A stretch of DNA of 60,381 nucleotides from Intestinirhabdus alba (GTDB taxonomy: Bacteria; Pseudomonadota; Gammaproteobacteria; Enterobacterales; Enterobacteriaceae): contig NZ_WMJZ01000012.1 of assembly GCF_009711095.1 (NCBI RefSeq), positions 71,250 through 131,630 on the forward strand, written 5' to 3'. This document shows positions 34,141-44,166 of the stretch, piece by piece. A model generated the notes under the pieces. The model was given only the letters and a program-made list of their open reading frames with translations, did no database searches and was not told the DNA's origin. The number at the start of each line of letters is the position of its first letter. The first letter of the stretch is position 1. A program made the position numbers and the translations under genes.

Positions 34141-35487
34141 GTGAAAACGAATAAGGTCGTCTGGAGTGAGGGGTTATTCCTTCGCCCGCAGCTTTTTCAG
34201 CAGCAAGAACGCTATTTTGAATACTACGCACACAAGCGCGCCGCCACCCTTAGCCCGTTCTTCTGGGGGTTCGCCCAGTATGAAATTGACCGGGAGGCGC
34301 TTTCTTACGGCAAGCTGGTGCTGCGCACCGCCAGGGGCGTTCTGCCGGACGGCACGCCCTTTGACGTGCCCGATCACGCCGATCTGCCGGAGCCGCTGAC
34401 CATTTTGCCGGAGCATCTCGGTAAGACCCTCTACCTGGCCGTGCCGCTGCGTCTGGATAACAGCGACGAAACTATTTTCAACAAACACGACGCCAGTTCG
34501 CTGGCGCGCTTTTGCGCCGAGGAGTCGGAGCTGTGCGACACCAACGCCATTCGCCAGGGGCCGAAGCCGGTTCAGCTGGCTAAGCTGCGGCTGCGGCTGG
34601 TTTCGGAGACGGAAATGACCGAGTCATGGATCGGTCTGGCGCTGACGCGGGTGAAGGCGATCCAGCCGGACGGCAGCGTGCTGCTGCACACGGAGGACTA
34701 TATTCCACCGGTCACCGGCTACGCCGCGAATCCGCTGCTCAGCGAGTGGCTGACCCACCTTAACGGGCTGGTCAAAATGCGCGCCGGAATGCTGGCGGAT
34801 CGCCTCTCTACTTCGGATGGCAAGGCCAGCGCCAGCGCCGAGGTGGTGGACTACCTGCTGCTGCAGATCTTCAACAAATATGAGCCGATCCTCGATCATC
34901 TGCGGCATATCCCCGAGCTGCCGCCGATCGTGCTGTACGAGGAGCTGGCGAAGCTGGCCGGCGAGCTGTCGACCTTTGTCCGCACCACGACCCGCCGACC
35001 GAAGAGCGCGCCGGGCTACGATCACGCCAGCCTGTATACCTCGATCCGCCCGCTGGTGGACGACGTGCACGACCTGCTTAACCAGATTCTGGTGCGCGCC
35101 GGGCAGCTTATCGCGCTGCACGAAAAGGGCAACGGCGTCTGGTCGGCCACGGTGCTGCCCAACGAGCTGCGCACCTTCTCCAGCCTGGTGCTGGCCGTTC
35201 ACGCCCAGCTGCCGATGGACGTGCTGCTGCAGCAGTTTCAGGCGCAGTCGAAAATCAGCGCCCCCCAGCAGCTGCACGAGCTGGTGCGTTCGCACCTGCC
35301 GGGGCTGGTGCTGCAGGGGCTGCCGGTGCCGCCTCGTCAGATCCCGTACAGCACGGGCTATGTCTACTTCGAGCTGCTTAAAAACGGCCCGTTCTGGGAC
35401 AAAATCTCAATGACCGGCGCACTGGCAATGCACGTTGCCGGTGAGTTTCCGGGCCTGAAAATGGAACTTTGGGGAATCAGGACCTGA
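34141..35487 (+). CDS. tssK: T6SS baseplate protein TssK
   Basis: TssK trimers link the baseplate to the TssJLM membrane complex. The 448-residue product starts NKVVWSEGLFLRPQLFQQQE, the standard N terminus, and ends with the neck and membrane-facing domain (HVAGEFPGLKMELWGIRT). The start is GTG at 34141. The stop overlaps the tssL start in TGATG. Confidence 0.95.
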   Translation: MKTNKVVWSEGLFLRPQLFQQQERYFEYYAHKRAATLSPFFWGFAQYEIDREALSYGKLVLRTARGVLPDGTPFDVPDHADLPEPLTILPEHLGKTLYLAVPLRLDNSDETIFNKHDASSLARFCAEESELCDTNAIRQGPKPVQLAKLRLRLVSETEMTESWIGLALTRVKAIQPDGSVLLHTEDYIPPVTGYAANPLLSEWLTHLNGLVKMRAGMLADRLSTSDGKASASAEVVDYLLLQIFNKYEPILDHLRHIPELPPIVLYEELAKLAGELSTFVRTTTRRPKSAPGYDHASLYTSIRPLVDDVHDLLNQILVRAGQLIALHEKGNGVWSATVLPNELRTFSSLVLAVHAQLPMDVLLQQFQAQSKISAPQQLHELVRSHLPGLVLQGLPVPPRQIPYSTGYVYFELLKNGPFWDKISMTGALAMHVAGEFPGLKMELWGIRT

Positions 35488-36842
35488 TGAAAGACGACGT
35501 TAATCCGCAGGCCGCCGCGCCTGATGAAGAGACCTCACCCCAGGCATTAGGCAAGTTTCTTCTGGACGAGCAGGGCGACTGGATCGTGGAGCCTGAAGCG
35601 CCCCGGGCCGGGCCGCAGAGCGCCGGGCCGGATATGGGGGCGAAGCCGTTTCGCCAGCCGGGGGCGCTGAAGACCGAGAGCGCGCAGCAGCGCATACAGA
35701 AGGTCAGCGCGGCCGAAAATCCGCTGCTGGAGGCGGCCCAGCCGCTGCTGCGGGCCCTGAGCGATATGCCGGAGCAGATTGAGGATATCGCCCACGTTGA
35801 GCTATTGAAAAATACCCTCAAGGGGCAGATCAACCTGTTTAGCGTCGTCTGCGATGAAGTGAATATCCCGTGGAAAAAAATGGCCATCGTGCGCTACTGC
35901 CTGTGCACCGCCCTGGATGAGGCGGCCCACGCCACCCCGTGGGGGCTGAAGGCGGGCTGGTCCCAGAGCAACCTGCTGAACCACTTTGAAGGCGATAACG
36001 ACGGCGGTAATAAATTCTTCCTGCTGATTGGCCGGCTTTCCATGAATCCCAACGAGTTTGCCGACGTGCTGGAGGTGCTGCTGCGCATCCTTGGTCTGGG
36101 GTTCGAAGGGCGCTACAGCATTATTGAAGATGGCGATCGCCAGCTGACGAAAATCCGCCAGCGCCTGCTGACGCTGATCCAGAGCACGCGCAATACCACC
36201 CAGCCGGCGCTGTCGCCGCACGGGCTGCAGCCCCACGGCCCCGCCCGGCGCGAGCGGCTGATTATTCCGGTGCGCCTGACCGCCATCTGCGCGGGGGTGC
36301 TGGTGGTATCGGCCTGGATCTGGTGCAAGTACTCGCTGCTGGCGCGCAGCGAAGGCGTTACCAGCGCCATTTATGCGCTGCAGAACATCAAGATTTCTAC
36401 GCCGCAGATCAAAGTTCGCCTGCGGCTGGCCATTCTGCTGCGTAAAGAGATCCAGCAACAGCTGCTCAGCGTCGATGAAACCCAGAAAGAGAGCAAAGTG
36501 GTGCTGAGAGGTGATTCGCTGTTCCAGTCCGGATCGATCGTCGTGCAGCCGGAGATGGTGAAGGTCATCGAGCGCGTGGCCCACGAAGTGCGTCGCGTGA
36601 ACGGCGATATTTTGATCGTCGGCCACACCGACGCCACGCCGATCTCCCGCAAAGGGCTGCCGAATAACATTGTGCTGTCGGAAAAGCGCGCCGCCGAGGT
36701 GGCCCGCTATTTCATCGCTGCCGGTATTCCGGAAAGCAAAGTAAGGATCGAAGGGGTGGGCAACACCCAGCCGCTGGCATCTGATGCCACTCCTGAGGGA
36801 CGGGCGAAGAATCGCCGCGTAGAGTTTTTTGTCACCTATTAA
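35487..36842 (+). CDS. tssL: T6SS inner-membrane protein TssL with OmpA domain
   Basis: TssL joins TssM and TssJ in the membrane complex. The 451-residue product has a cytoplasmic DotU domain (residues about 80-230, with CLCTALDEAAHATPWG), one transmembrane helix (LTAICAGVLVVSAWIWCKY, about 265-285), and a periplasmic OmpA-like peptidoglycan-binding domain (ILIVGHTDATPI ... NRRVEFFVTY). The ATG at 35487 overlaps the tssK stop; an upstream TTG at 35469 is less likely. The extended OmpA-bearing form anchors the complex to the cell wall by itself. Confidence 0.95.
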   Translation: MKDDVNPQAAAPDEETSPQALGKFLLDEQGDWIVEPEAPRAGPQSAGPDMGAKPFRQPGALKTESAQQRIQKVSAAENPLLEAAQPLLRALSDMPEQIEDIAHVELLKNTLKGQINLFSVVCDEVNIPWKKMAIVRYCLCTALDEAAHATPWGLKAGWSQSNLLNHFEGDNDGGNKFFLLIGRLSMNPNEFADVLEVLLRILGLGFEGRYSIIEDGDRQLTKIRQRLLTLIQSTRNTTQPALSPHGLQPHGPARRERLIIPVRLTAICAGVLVVSAWIWCKYSLLARSEGVTSAIYALQNIKISTPQIKVRLRLAILLRKEIQQQLLSVDETQKESKVVLRGDSLFQSGSIVVQPEMVKVIERVAHEVRRVNGDILIVGHTDATPISRKGLPNNIVLSEKRAAEVARYFIAAGIPESKVRIEGVGNTQPLASDATPEGRAKNRRVEFFVTY

Positions 36843-36853
36843 CGAGAGCGACA

Positions 36854-39800
36854 ATGTCTTATTTGAATAGAATCTTTGCGGCGCGATTTCTGAAAACGCT
36901 GCTGATTGTGTGCTGTATAGGGCTGTTGATTGCCGCTATCTGGCTGCTGGGACCGTTCTTTGGCTTTGGTGAATCGCGCCCGCTGTTGAGCGTGGAGTCG
37001 CGGGTTATTTTTATTGTGCTGGCCCTGTTCTGCCTGGTCAGCCTCTGGCTGCGCTGGCCGCTCTTTATCATGCTTACCGCCACCCTGTGCGTGGCGATCT
37101 GGGTGCTGGGGCCGTTTCTGCTGATCGGCGAGACCTATCCGCTGTTGCCGGTTGGCGTCAGGCTGGCGGTTATCGGCGCAATACTGGTCATTGCCCTGCT
37201 GTACGGCCTGTGGCTGCTGATTCTGGCGCTGAAAGATAATCCGCAGCTGCTGGATAAATTCGCCCGCCGGAAGGATCGTCCGGCCGAAGACGACGCCTCC
37301 GAAGTGGCGGCGGCGATCCGCAACGCGGTGGACTACGTTAACCGATCGCGTAAGCGGCTCTCCTTTTTTCAGCGGGCGATCCTGGCGCGTAAGCCGCTGG
37401 ATCTGCTGCCCTGGTACATAATCCTCGGCACCGCGGACGCCGGTAAAACCTCGGCGATCCTCGCCTCCGGACAGCATTTTCCGGTGCCGGAGCAGCTCGA
37501 TCGGGTCGGGAAACCGGCGCAGCAGACCAAAAACTGTGAGTGCTGGTTTGCCAACGATGCGATCTACGTCGACACCGCCGGTAAATATATCAGCGAGCCG
37601 GAGGCCCATCCCGGCGAGTGGCGCGCCCTGCTGAAGGCGCTGAAAAAATATCGCCCGACGAAGGCTATCAACGGCGCGGTGGTCGCCTTTTCCGCCGCCG
37701 ACGTGATGGGGCGCAGCAAGGCCGAGCTGTTCGAGCTGGCCGCCAGCCTGCGCCAGCGGGTGGAGGATCTGCGCCAGACGCTGGGAGTGCGTTTTCCGGT
37801 CTACGTGCTGGTCACCCGTCTCGATCAGCTGCCGGGCTTTGCCGAATATTTCAGGATCCTCACCGAACAGGAGCGGGAGCAGGTCTGGGGCGTTACTTTC
37901 CCCTACGGAGAGGGCGGAAGCGCCTCGCCGCTGGAGCTGCACGATCGGATCCGCGAAGAGTTCGCTCTGCTGGAGGATCGCATTGAGCGGGACATGATCG
38001 TGCGCCAGCAGGAGGAGTACGACAACCGGGATCGCAAAAAGATGTACGCCCTGCCCCAGGACTTTCACCTGCTGTCCGGGCTGGTGGCGGAGGTGGTGCA
38101 TAACATCTTCTTCGCCTCCCGCTACGACGAATCGCAGAGCTATACCCAGCTGCGCGGGATCTACTTCTCCAGCAGCCATCAGCCGGTGGACTTCAGCCTG
38201 TTGAACAACCAGACCATTATCCGCAAGTGGTTTAACTACGTTGAGCAGGAGTCGCCGACGGTGACGGCGTCGCTCATTGAACAGCCCGCCGAGCGCGACT
38301 TCCTGATTAACGACGTCTCCTACGGGCGGCAATATTTTCTTAAGCAGCTGTTCAGCGAGGTCATCGTCAAAGATCGCGACCTGGCGCGCTATAACCTGGC
38401 CAACGTATCGAAATATCGCCTGCAGCGCCTGCTGGGCCATACGTTCTGCATCCTGCTGACCTGCGTGCTGCTCAACGGTTTCTGGCACAGCTATCGTAAC
38501 AACAGCGGCTATCTGGACGCGGTGGACCACAAGGTGGTTTCGCTGGGGAGCGAGGTGAACCGGCTGGTTAAAACCGCCAACCAGAATCTGCTGCCGCGCC
38601 TGCTGACCCTTTCGCAATACCTGCCGGAATATGGGAACCTGGATATCTTCAATCCGCAGCTGGAGTGGCGCTATGGCCTGTATACCGGTGACGATGTGCT
38701 GGCCGCCTCTGATTCGCTGTATCAGTTCTTCCTGCAGCGGCTGCTGCTGCCGCAGATTGAACAACAGGCCGCCCAGGCGCTGCAGACGGCCATCGACGGC
38801 GGCAGGACGGAGCAAATTTACCGCCAGCTGAAGCACTATCTGCAGGTGTTCGGTCAGGGCGAGCTGGATCGCCAGTACGCCATCGACAGCACCACCCGGC
38901 TGTGGGCAGAAAGCGGCAAGCTTCAGCCCTACGAAGAGGAGCGGATCTTCGTCGCCCATCTGACCAACCTGTTCGCTTCGCCGCAGTGGCGGCGCTACGG
39001 ACAGAAGATGGATGAGGATCTGGTGAAATATGCCCGCGCTATGCTGGAGCGGGAGGATCTGGCCAGCCGTCTGTATCAGCGGATCAAAGATTCGGTGGCG
39101 CACGATGTGCCGGCCGATCTGACCCTCAACGTGATGGCGAAAACCCGCAGCAGCGAGCTGTTCACCCTCGCGGAGGAGGCGGAAGAGACCGCCATTCCCG
39201 GCCTGTTCACCCGCGCCGGCTACTACGAGGTGTTTAAAAAAAAAATGGCACCGGGGCTGATGCTGCTGGAGCGTGAGGACGCCTGGGTGCTGGGAAAAGT
39301 GGGGCAGGGGCGCGCCGCGGAAGCGCTGCGTCCGCAGGTCAGCGGTAAAGGCGACGTGGTGCTGGTCAACCCGGTGCAGCAGCAGATCCTCGGCCTCTAT
39401 CTGGACGAGTACGCCCGGCACTGGCGGACCTTCCTGAGCCATATCCGCATTAAGACCAACGTGCTGCAGCTGGACTACGGCAGCGCCGGGGTGGCGGAGG
39501 ATATCTATATGCTGCGTACCCTGAGCGCCACCGATTCGCCGCTGGCCAACCTGCTGGTCCGCGCGGCGGCCGAAACCACCCTGATCGGCAAAGATGGACA
39601 GTCGCTGCTGCTCGACAATATGCGCGATAAGGGGCAGATCCTCAACGCGGCGGCGAAGGTAAGCCTCGCCTACGCCGAAATGGAGCGCAGGCTGCTGCGC
39701 GAACGGCTGGACAACCATTTTGCCCCGCTGCGCGAGTTCGTGACCGGCAGCCGGGAGTCGGTGGTGGAGCATCCGGCGGTAGGAGGCACCGAGCTGAGCA

Positions 39801-40690
39801 AGCTGCTGGGCGCGTTGAACGAGCAATACACGCTGTTTGTGATTTATGACGACGGCCTGAAAAACGGCACGCCGATGGCGCTCTCCAGCACCGCCCAGAA
39901 GATCGGTGCCGAATCGCTGGCGTGGCCCGATCCGCTGCCGAACCTTGTCGGGCCGCTGCTGGAAGGGGCCTACCGCCGGGCGAGCCGATCGGCCATCGCC
40001 AAAAGCAACGAAGGCATCGAGGAGCATATCGGACGGGTCTGTCGCGCCACGCTGGCGGGGCGCTATCCCTTCGTCAAAAGCCGGCGCGAGGCGAAGATGT
40101 CTGACTTTGAACGCTTTTTTGCCGTCGACGGCCTGGCGGACGACTACTTCAAAAAGCATCTGGCCGACAAAGTCGACACCTCGTCGCGCCCCTGGCGCTA
40201 TAAGGGGGCGGTGGAAGACGACAACGGCTCGCTGGCGATGTTTGAGCAGGCGGCGGAGATCCGCGAAGCCTTTTTCCGCGGCGAGGGCGGCAGAAAGGTG
40301 GCGCTGACTTTTGACATCACGTTTCCGCATCTGGATTCGTCGATTACCCAGCTGAACCTCAATTTTGACAGCACCCGGGTGAGCTATGCCCACTGGCCGG
40401 TGGCACCCGTGTCGGTGACCTGGCCGATGTCGCGAATCAGCTCCAGGGTGACATTAACCGCCTCGCCGCGGGTGGCAGCCGGCGCGTCGACAATGATGTT
40501 CACCGGGCCGTGGGCGCTCTTCCGCTGGCTGGACAGCGCCAGCGATATTATCGCCACGTCGTCCGGCGAGGCGCAGCTGGTCTATCTGCTCGATGCGCGG
40601 CGGGCGAATATTGAAATATCCGGGTTGAACTATAAGGACCGGCCTGTAGCGGAGCTTTTACGTCGTTTCCGCTGCCCTGGCGATGATTAA
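36854..40690 (+). CDS. tssM: T6SS inner-membrane protein TssM (IcmF family)
   Basis: TssM is the large scaffold spanning inner membrane and periplasm to reach TssJ. The 1278-residue protein has hydrophobic segments near the N terminus (three between residues 1 and 125) and one near residue 530 (FCILLTCVLLNGFW). A Walker A motif, GTADAGKTS, lies at about residues 191-199, so nucleotide binding is plausible although the motif is divergent. The C-terminal periplasmic domain (ALTFDITFPHLDSSITQ ... ISSRVTLT) is typical. An antisense frame of 1184 codons over it is a shadow. Confidence 0.95.
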   Translation: MSYLNRIFAARFLKTLLIVCCIGLLIAAIWLLGPFFGFGESRPLLSVESRVIFIVLALFCLVSLWLRWPLFIMLTATLCVAIWVLGPFLLIGETYPLLPVGVRLAVIGAILVIALLYGLWLLILALKDNPQLLDKFARRKDRPAEDDASEVAAAIRNAVDYVNRSRKRLSFFQRAILARKPLDLLPWYIILGTADAGKTSAILASGQHFPVPEQLDRVGKPAQQTKNCECWFANDAIYVDTAGKYISEPEAHPGEWRALLKALKKYRPTKAINGAVVAFSAADVMGRSKAELFELAASLRQRVEDLRQTLGVRFPVYVLVTRLDQLPGFAEYFRILTEQEREQVWGVTFPYGEGGSASPLELHDRIREEFALLEDRIERDMIVRQQEEYDNRDRKKMYALPQDFHLLSGLVAEVVHNIFFASRYDESQSYTQLRGIYFSSSHQPVDFSLLNNQTIIRKWFNYVEQESPTVTASLIEQPAERDFLINDVSYGRQYFLKQLFSEVIVKDRDLARYNLANVSKYRLQRLLGHTFCILLTCVLLNGFWHSYRNNSGYLDAVDHKVVSLGSEVNRLVKTANQNLLPRLLTLSQYLPEYGNLDIFNPQLEWRYGLYTGDDVLAASDSLYQFFLQRLLLPQIEQQAAQALQTAIDGGRTEQIYRQLKHYLQVFGQGELDRQYAIDSTTRLWAESGKLQPYEEERIFVAHLTNLFASPQWRRYGQKMDEDLVKYARAMLEREDLASRLYQRIKDSVAHDVPADLTLNVMAKTRSSELFTLAEEAEETAIPGLFTRAGYYEVFKKKMAPGLMLLEREDAWVLGKVGQGRAAEALRPQVSGKGDVVLVNPVQQQILGLYLDEYARHWRTFLSHIRIKTNVLQLDYGSAGVAEDIYMLRTLSATDSPLANLLVRAAAETTLIGKDGQSLLLDNMRDKGQILNAAAKVSLAYAEMERRLLRERLDNHFAPLREFVTGSRESVVEHPAVGGTELSKLLGALNEQYTLFVIYDDGLKNGTPMALSSTAQKIGAESLAWPDPLPNLVGPLLEGAYRRASRSAIAKSNEGIEEHIGRVCRATLAGRYPFVKSRREAKMSDFERFFAVDGLADDYFKKHLADKVDTSSRPWRYKGAVEDDNGSLAMFEQAAEIREAFFRGEGGRKVALTFDITFPHLDSSITQLNLNFDSTRVSYAHWPVAPVSVTWPMSRISSRVTLTASPRVAAGASTMMFTGPWALFRWLDSASDIIATSSGEAQLVYLLDARRANIEISGLNYKDRPVAELLRRFRCPGDD

Positions 40691-40719
40691 AGAGCGGCAA
40701 CCAGACGCCAGAGGAATGT

Positions 40720-41412
40720 ATGTCTATACGCCTGTATTTACTTGCCGATAAAGCGCGTGCAGGCCTGTTTCGCAGGTCAGGTAAAAGGCAGCGCGAAGTG
40801 CGCGCGTTAATTACCCGCCACGTGCTGCCGGTTATCGGCTCTCCGCTACCGGACGAGGCGCTGCCGGAGCAGTACCCGTGGTGCTTCGCCATCTCGCCAG
40901 CCGCGCTCCGGGGGCGGTATACCTGCGTCGGGGCGCTGGCGGTGCTGCGCAGCGAAGAGGGTGAAGCCTCGCTGGTGGCGATTTGCGGCGCGGTCTCTTA
41001 TCCGTGGCTGAAAAAAAATATGCGCGGCGACTTTCCCGTGACCTTCTGGGCGGCGCGAATTCTGAACAAAGTGCAGAAAAGCGACGCGGCGGAACTGGAC
41101 GGCAAGCCGCTGCGGCAATGGCTTAAGGCGTTAAGCAGAGCCTATTCCCCGTTCTGGGAATCCTTTGCTCTGACGCCGGCCTGGCGTTTTAAAAATCGTT
41201 CTCAGGCACTGCTCAGGGAGGGTTCACAGGCAGATTTTTATATCAGAAATCATGATGGTGTTGAGGCAATGCCGTGGAAAAACTGGCCCGACTGCCTGCA
41301 GCAGGAGCCGGGGATCTGGATCTGGCGGCAGAGCCGACACAAAAGAATACTGGATTCGCAAAGGATCCCGTTACGGCGCGCTGAGGCTACATCGCCCGAC
41401 GCGCCATGTTAA
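40720..41412 (+). CDS. T6SS-locus protein of unknown function
   Basis: The 230-residue soluble protein lies between tssM and vgrG on the same strand, so it is probably part of the T6SS operon. I do not recognise its family. It is rich in Arg, Trp and Ala, with no signal peptide or membrane helix. The middle block (WCFAISPAALRGRYTCVGAL, then PWLKKNMRGDFPVTFW) faintly recalls the TagF domain, but not enough for a call. Possible roles are an accessory regulator, an effector or an adaptor for VgrG. The ATG at 40720 follows a GAGGAATGT ribosome binding site. Confidence 0.55.
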   Translation: MSIRLYLLADKARAGLFRRSGKRQREVRALITRHVLPVIGSPLPDEALPEQYPWCFAISPAALRGRYTCVGALAVLRSEEGEASLVAICGAVSYPWLKKNMRGDFPVTFWAARILNKVQKSDAAELDGKPLRQWLKALSRAYSPFWESFALTPAWRFKNRSQALLREGSQADFYIRNHDGVEAMPWKNWPDCLQQEPGIWIWRQSRHKRILDSQRIPLRRAEATSPDAPC

Positions 41413-41439
41413 AAAATTTGTAACGTACCAGGTGGTGAT

Positions 41440-43839
41440 ATGTCACGTACTATTGAATTAAGCAGCCCGGCGATGCCAACGCTGCTTGGCGAACCTGCGC
41501 TGGTAATCTCAAAGCTGGATGGTGAAGAGGCGCTCTCTTCACTCTACACCTGGACGATTACCGCCAAAACGCCGGCTAACTCGCTGATCCCCTGGCAGTC
41601 GGCGTCCAACGTCGATCTTAAGGCGCTTATCGGCAAAGAGATGACCGTCACGATCGAGCTTGACGGCAACGGTCTGGCGGAGACGATCGGCATCGGCAAG
41701 GGCACCCGTGAAATTTCCGGCATCGTGCAGCGCGCCCGCTATGTGGGGCGCGACGGCAACCAGGCGCTGTATGAAATTGTTATCCGCCCGTGGCTGCATC
41801 TGGCCGAACTGACCGCGGATTACAAAATATTCCAGCAGAAGACCGTGGTGGATATTATCGATGAGGTGTTAGGCGACTATAACTTCCCGTTTGAGAAGCG
41901 CCTGTCCGCCAGCTACCCACAGCTGGATTTCCAGGTGCAGTATGGCGAAACGGACTTCGATTTTATCGAACGCCTGATGGAAGAGTGGGGAATTTACTGG
42001 TTCTTTGAACATACCGGTAAAAGCCACCGGCTGATTCTGGTGGATAACGTCGGGGCGCATAAGCGCTTTCCCAGCGAGGCGTACCACGTGATTCAGTATG
42101 CCTCCGACCGGCCGAAGATGGACGAGGAGTACGTTAGCCAGTTTCATCTGCAGGAGACCATTGTCTCCGGAAAGTGGGTGACGAACGACTACGATTTTAC
42201 CAAATCGCGCGCCGACATTATGGCGCTGGACAGCAAGCCGCGTAAGACCAGCTTTAACCAGATGGAAATCTTCGCCTGGCCCGGCGACTACGAGCAGACG
42301 AATATTGGTGAGCATCTGGCGCGGGTGCGTATGGAGGAGCGCGGGGCGCACGGCTCCCGCTGCGAAGGCTACGGGGAGCTGCGCGGTATCGCCTGCGGCT
42401 GCGTCTTTGAGCTGGTGAATTATCCGGTAGATAAGGCCAACCGCGAATATATGGTGCTGCGCAGCCATCTGCTGGTGGAAGAGGTCGATCAAATTACCTC
42501 CCAGGATGAGTTTCGCTACCGCTGCGACTTTACCGTGCAGCCCACCACTAAGATTTACCGCCATCCGGTCACCGTAGAGAAGCCGAAGACCAGCGGCCCG
42601 CAGCCCGCTATCGTCGTCGGACCGCCGGGCGAAGAGGTGTGGACCGATGAGTATGGTCGGGTAAAGGTCCGCTTCCTGTGGGATCGCTATGGTAAAAACC
42701 GCGAATCGGACTCCTGCTGGCTGCGCGTTAGCCAGGCCTGGGCGGGGAACAACTTCGGCGGGATCTATATTCCGCGTATCGGACATGAGGTGATCGTCGA
42801 TTTTATCAACGGCGATCCGGACCGGCCGCTGATTATCGGCAACCTTTATAACAACGTCACCATGCCGCCGTGGGATCTCCCGGCCAACGCCACCCAGAGC
42901 GGGCTGATTAGCCGCACCATCGGCGGTGGACGCAGTAACTATAACGGCATCCGCTTTGACGATAAGCCCGGCCTTGAGGAGTACTGGGAGCAGGCCGAGC
43001 GTAACATGACCCGCCTGACCAAGCAGAACGAGGTGCAGACCATTGGTCTGAACTCGGACGTCAACGTCGGCGTATCGCGCAACCTGTTTGTCGGTGCCAA
43101 CTATATGGCGCACGTGATTGGCAGCTGCTCCAACCTGGTGGGCGGCGCGAAGGGGATCAACGTCGGCGGGGCCTTTATGACCAACGTCGGCGGCTATCAC
43201 TCGCTCTCGGTGGGCGGTGCGCATCAGGTGAACGTCGGAGGCTACCACTCGCTGGCCGTTGGCGGTGCGACCACCATGGTGACCGGCGGCTGTATGACCG
43301 TTACCGCCGGCGGCGAGCTGGTGATCTCGGCCAATAAAATCAAGCTGGTCGGTGGCCATATCGTGATTCAGGGCGGTTCGGTGGATATTAACCCGGGAGA
43401 CAGCTGTAGCGGTCCCGGCGGCGGTGGCGGCGGCGGCGGTATGGCCGGCTTGCCGGGCCTGCCGCTGCTTATGGCGCTGCCGGGGGTGGTGATTCCGCTC
43501 CCGCCGCTGCCGATACCCAAGCCGGATCCGACGCCGAAGCCGACGCCGTCACCGACCCAGACGCCGTCGCCGACTCCGTCACCGACCCAGACGCCGTCGC
43601 CAACGCCGTCACCGACCCAGACGCCGTCGCCAACGCCGTCGCCGACTCAGACGCCGTCGCCGACCCCGTCACCGACCCCGTCGCCGACTCCGTCACCGAC
43701 CCCGTCGCCGACTCCGTCACCGACCCCGTCGCCGACCCCGTCGCCGACGCCGTCACCGACCCCGTCGCCGACGCCGTCACCAACGCCGAAGCCGACGCCG
43801 ACGCCGACCCAGACGGGCAGTGAAACGCCCGAGCCGTAA
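41440..43839 (+). CDS. vgrG: T6SS spike protein VgrG (TssI) with Pro/Thr/Ser repeat tail
   Basis: VgrG trimers form the puncturing spike at the tip of the Hcp tube. Residues 1 to about 580 hold the gp27-like and gp5-like regions ([20 protein letters not shown], then [11 protein letters not shown] and RVSQAWAG), followed by the beta-prism repeats ([20 protein letters not shown]). Near residue 658 a Gly-rich linker follows, then a hydrophobic patch ([20 protein letters not shown]), then about 115 residues of [10 protein letters not shown] repeats to the C terminus (799). No catalytic effector domain is recognisable in the tail. It is followed by the PAAR gene, so both form the spike complex. 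Confidence 0.93.
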   Translation: MSRTIELSSPAMPTLLGEPALVISKLDGEEALSSLYTWTITAKTPANSLIPWQSASNVDLKALIGKEMTVTIELDGNGLAETIGIGKGTREISGIVQRARYVGRDGNQALYEIVIRPWLHLAELTADYKIFQQKTVVDIIDEVLGDYNFPFEKRLSASYPQLDFQVQYGETDFDFIERLMEEWGIYWFFEHTGKSHRLILVDNVGAHKRFPSEAYHVIQYASDRPKMDEEYVSQFHLQETIVSGKWVTNDYDFTKSRADIMALDSKPRKTSFNQMEIFAWPGDYEQTNIGEHLARVRMEERGAHGSRCEGYGELRGIACGCVFELVNYPVDKANREYMVLRSHLLVEEVDQITSQDEFRYRCDFTVQPTTKIYRHPVTVEKPKTSGPQPAIVVGPPGEEVWTDEYGRVKVRFLWDRYGKNRESDSCWLRVSQAWAGNNFGGIYIPRIGHEVIVDFINGDPDRPLIIGNLYNNVTMPPWDLPANATQSGLISRTIGGGRSNYNGIRFDDKPGLEEYWEQAERNMTRLTKQNEVQTIGLNSDVNVGVSRNLFVGANYMAHVIGSCSNLVGGAKGINVGGAFMTNVGGYHSLSVGGAHQVNVGGYHSLAVGGATTMVTGGCMTVTAGGELVISANKIKLVGGHIVIQGGSVDINPGDSCSGPGGGGGGGGMAGLPGLPLLMALPGVVIPLPPLPIPKPDPTPKPTPSPTQTPSPTPSPTQTPSPTPSPTQTPSPTPSPTQTPSPTPSPTPSPTPSPTPSPTPSPTPSPTPSPTPSPTPSPTPSPTPKPTPTPTQTGSETPEP
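43531..43812 (+). repeat. Tandem repeat encoding the VgrG Pro/Thr/Ser tail
   Basis: The DNA is an array of acgccgtcgccg-type units. Three successive 30-base units at 43561-43650 encode [10 protein letters not shown] each; the array then collapses to 12-base units encoding TPSP and PTPS. Synonymous third-base differences (cct/ccc/ccg) show the repeats are old enough to drift. The array stays in frame to the stop. Slippage could change tail length without frameshift only in multiples of three, which these units satisfy. Confidence 0.9.
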
Positions 43840-43904
43840 TCCCATGGCGCGGCGGCGAAATATCGTTGACGTCGCGTTTAACGCATATATAGAGGAGAAA
43901 AATT

Positions 43905-44162
43905 ATGCAACCAGCAGCAAGAGTCGGCGACGCCATTGCCCACGGCGGTGCCATCGTGTCCGGTTCGGGCGATGTCTCTATTAACGGCAGCTGCGCGGCC
44001 TTTATCGGCAGCGCCACGCCCTGCGCCCTGCACGGCGGCAGCGCGGTGGTTTCGGGGTCAGGATCGGTCACTATCAACGGCTCGCCCGCCGCGCGGCTTG
44101 GCGACGCGACGGGATGCGGTGCCGTGGTATGCAGCGGTTCTGGCGACGTGTCGATAGGCTGA
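43905..44162 (+). CDS. PAAR-domain spike tip protein
   Basis: The 85-residue protein is almost only a PAAR domain: PAARVGDAIAHGG at the start, several GSGDVSING repeats, and cysteines and histidines that may bind a metal at the cone tip. It sharpens the VgrG trimer. There is no effector extension and no N-terminal transmembrane region, so it cannot be a client of the Eag chaperone. The 5' end has an AGAGGAG ribosome binding site. The gene starts 65 bases after vgrG and ends four bases before the next. Confidence 0.93.
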   Translation: MQPAARVGDAIAHGGAIVSGSGDVSINGSCAAFIGSATPCALHGGSAVVSGSGSVTINGSPAARLGDATGCGAVVCSGSGDVSIG

Positions 44163-44166
44163 GGCG

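Noticed and set aside
36839-40393. Antisense open frame of 1184 codons over tssM
   Set aside because: It mirrors the codon pattern of the GC-rich tssM gene, has no ribosome binding site or known domain, and is very rich in Arg, Gln and His as expected for a shadow.
41869-43359. Antisense open frame of 496 codons over vgrG
   Set aside because: VgrG is unambiguous on the plus strand; no evidence for the other strand.
43531-43812. Possible CRISPR array in the repeated DNA
   Set aside because: The repeats are contiguous, short and coding, with no unique spacers.
43469-44077. Ser/Ala/Thr repeat protein on the minus strand of the vgrG tail and PAAR gene
   Set aside because: The repeats are only the reverse reading of the TPSP array; PAAR and VgrG on the plus strand are clear.
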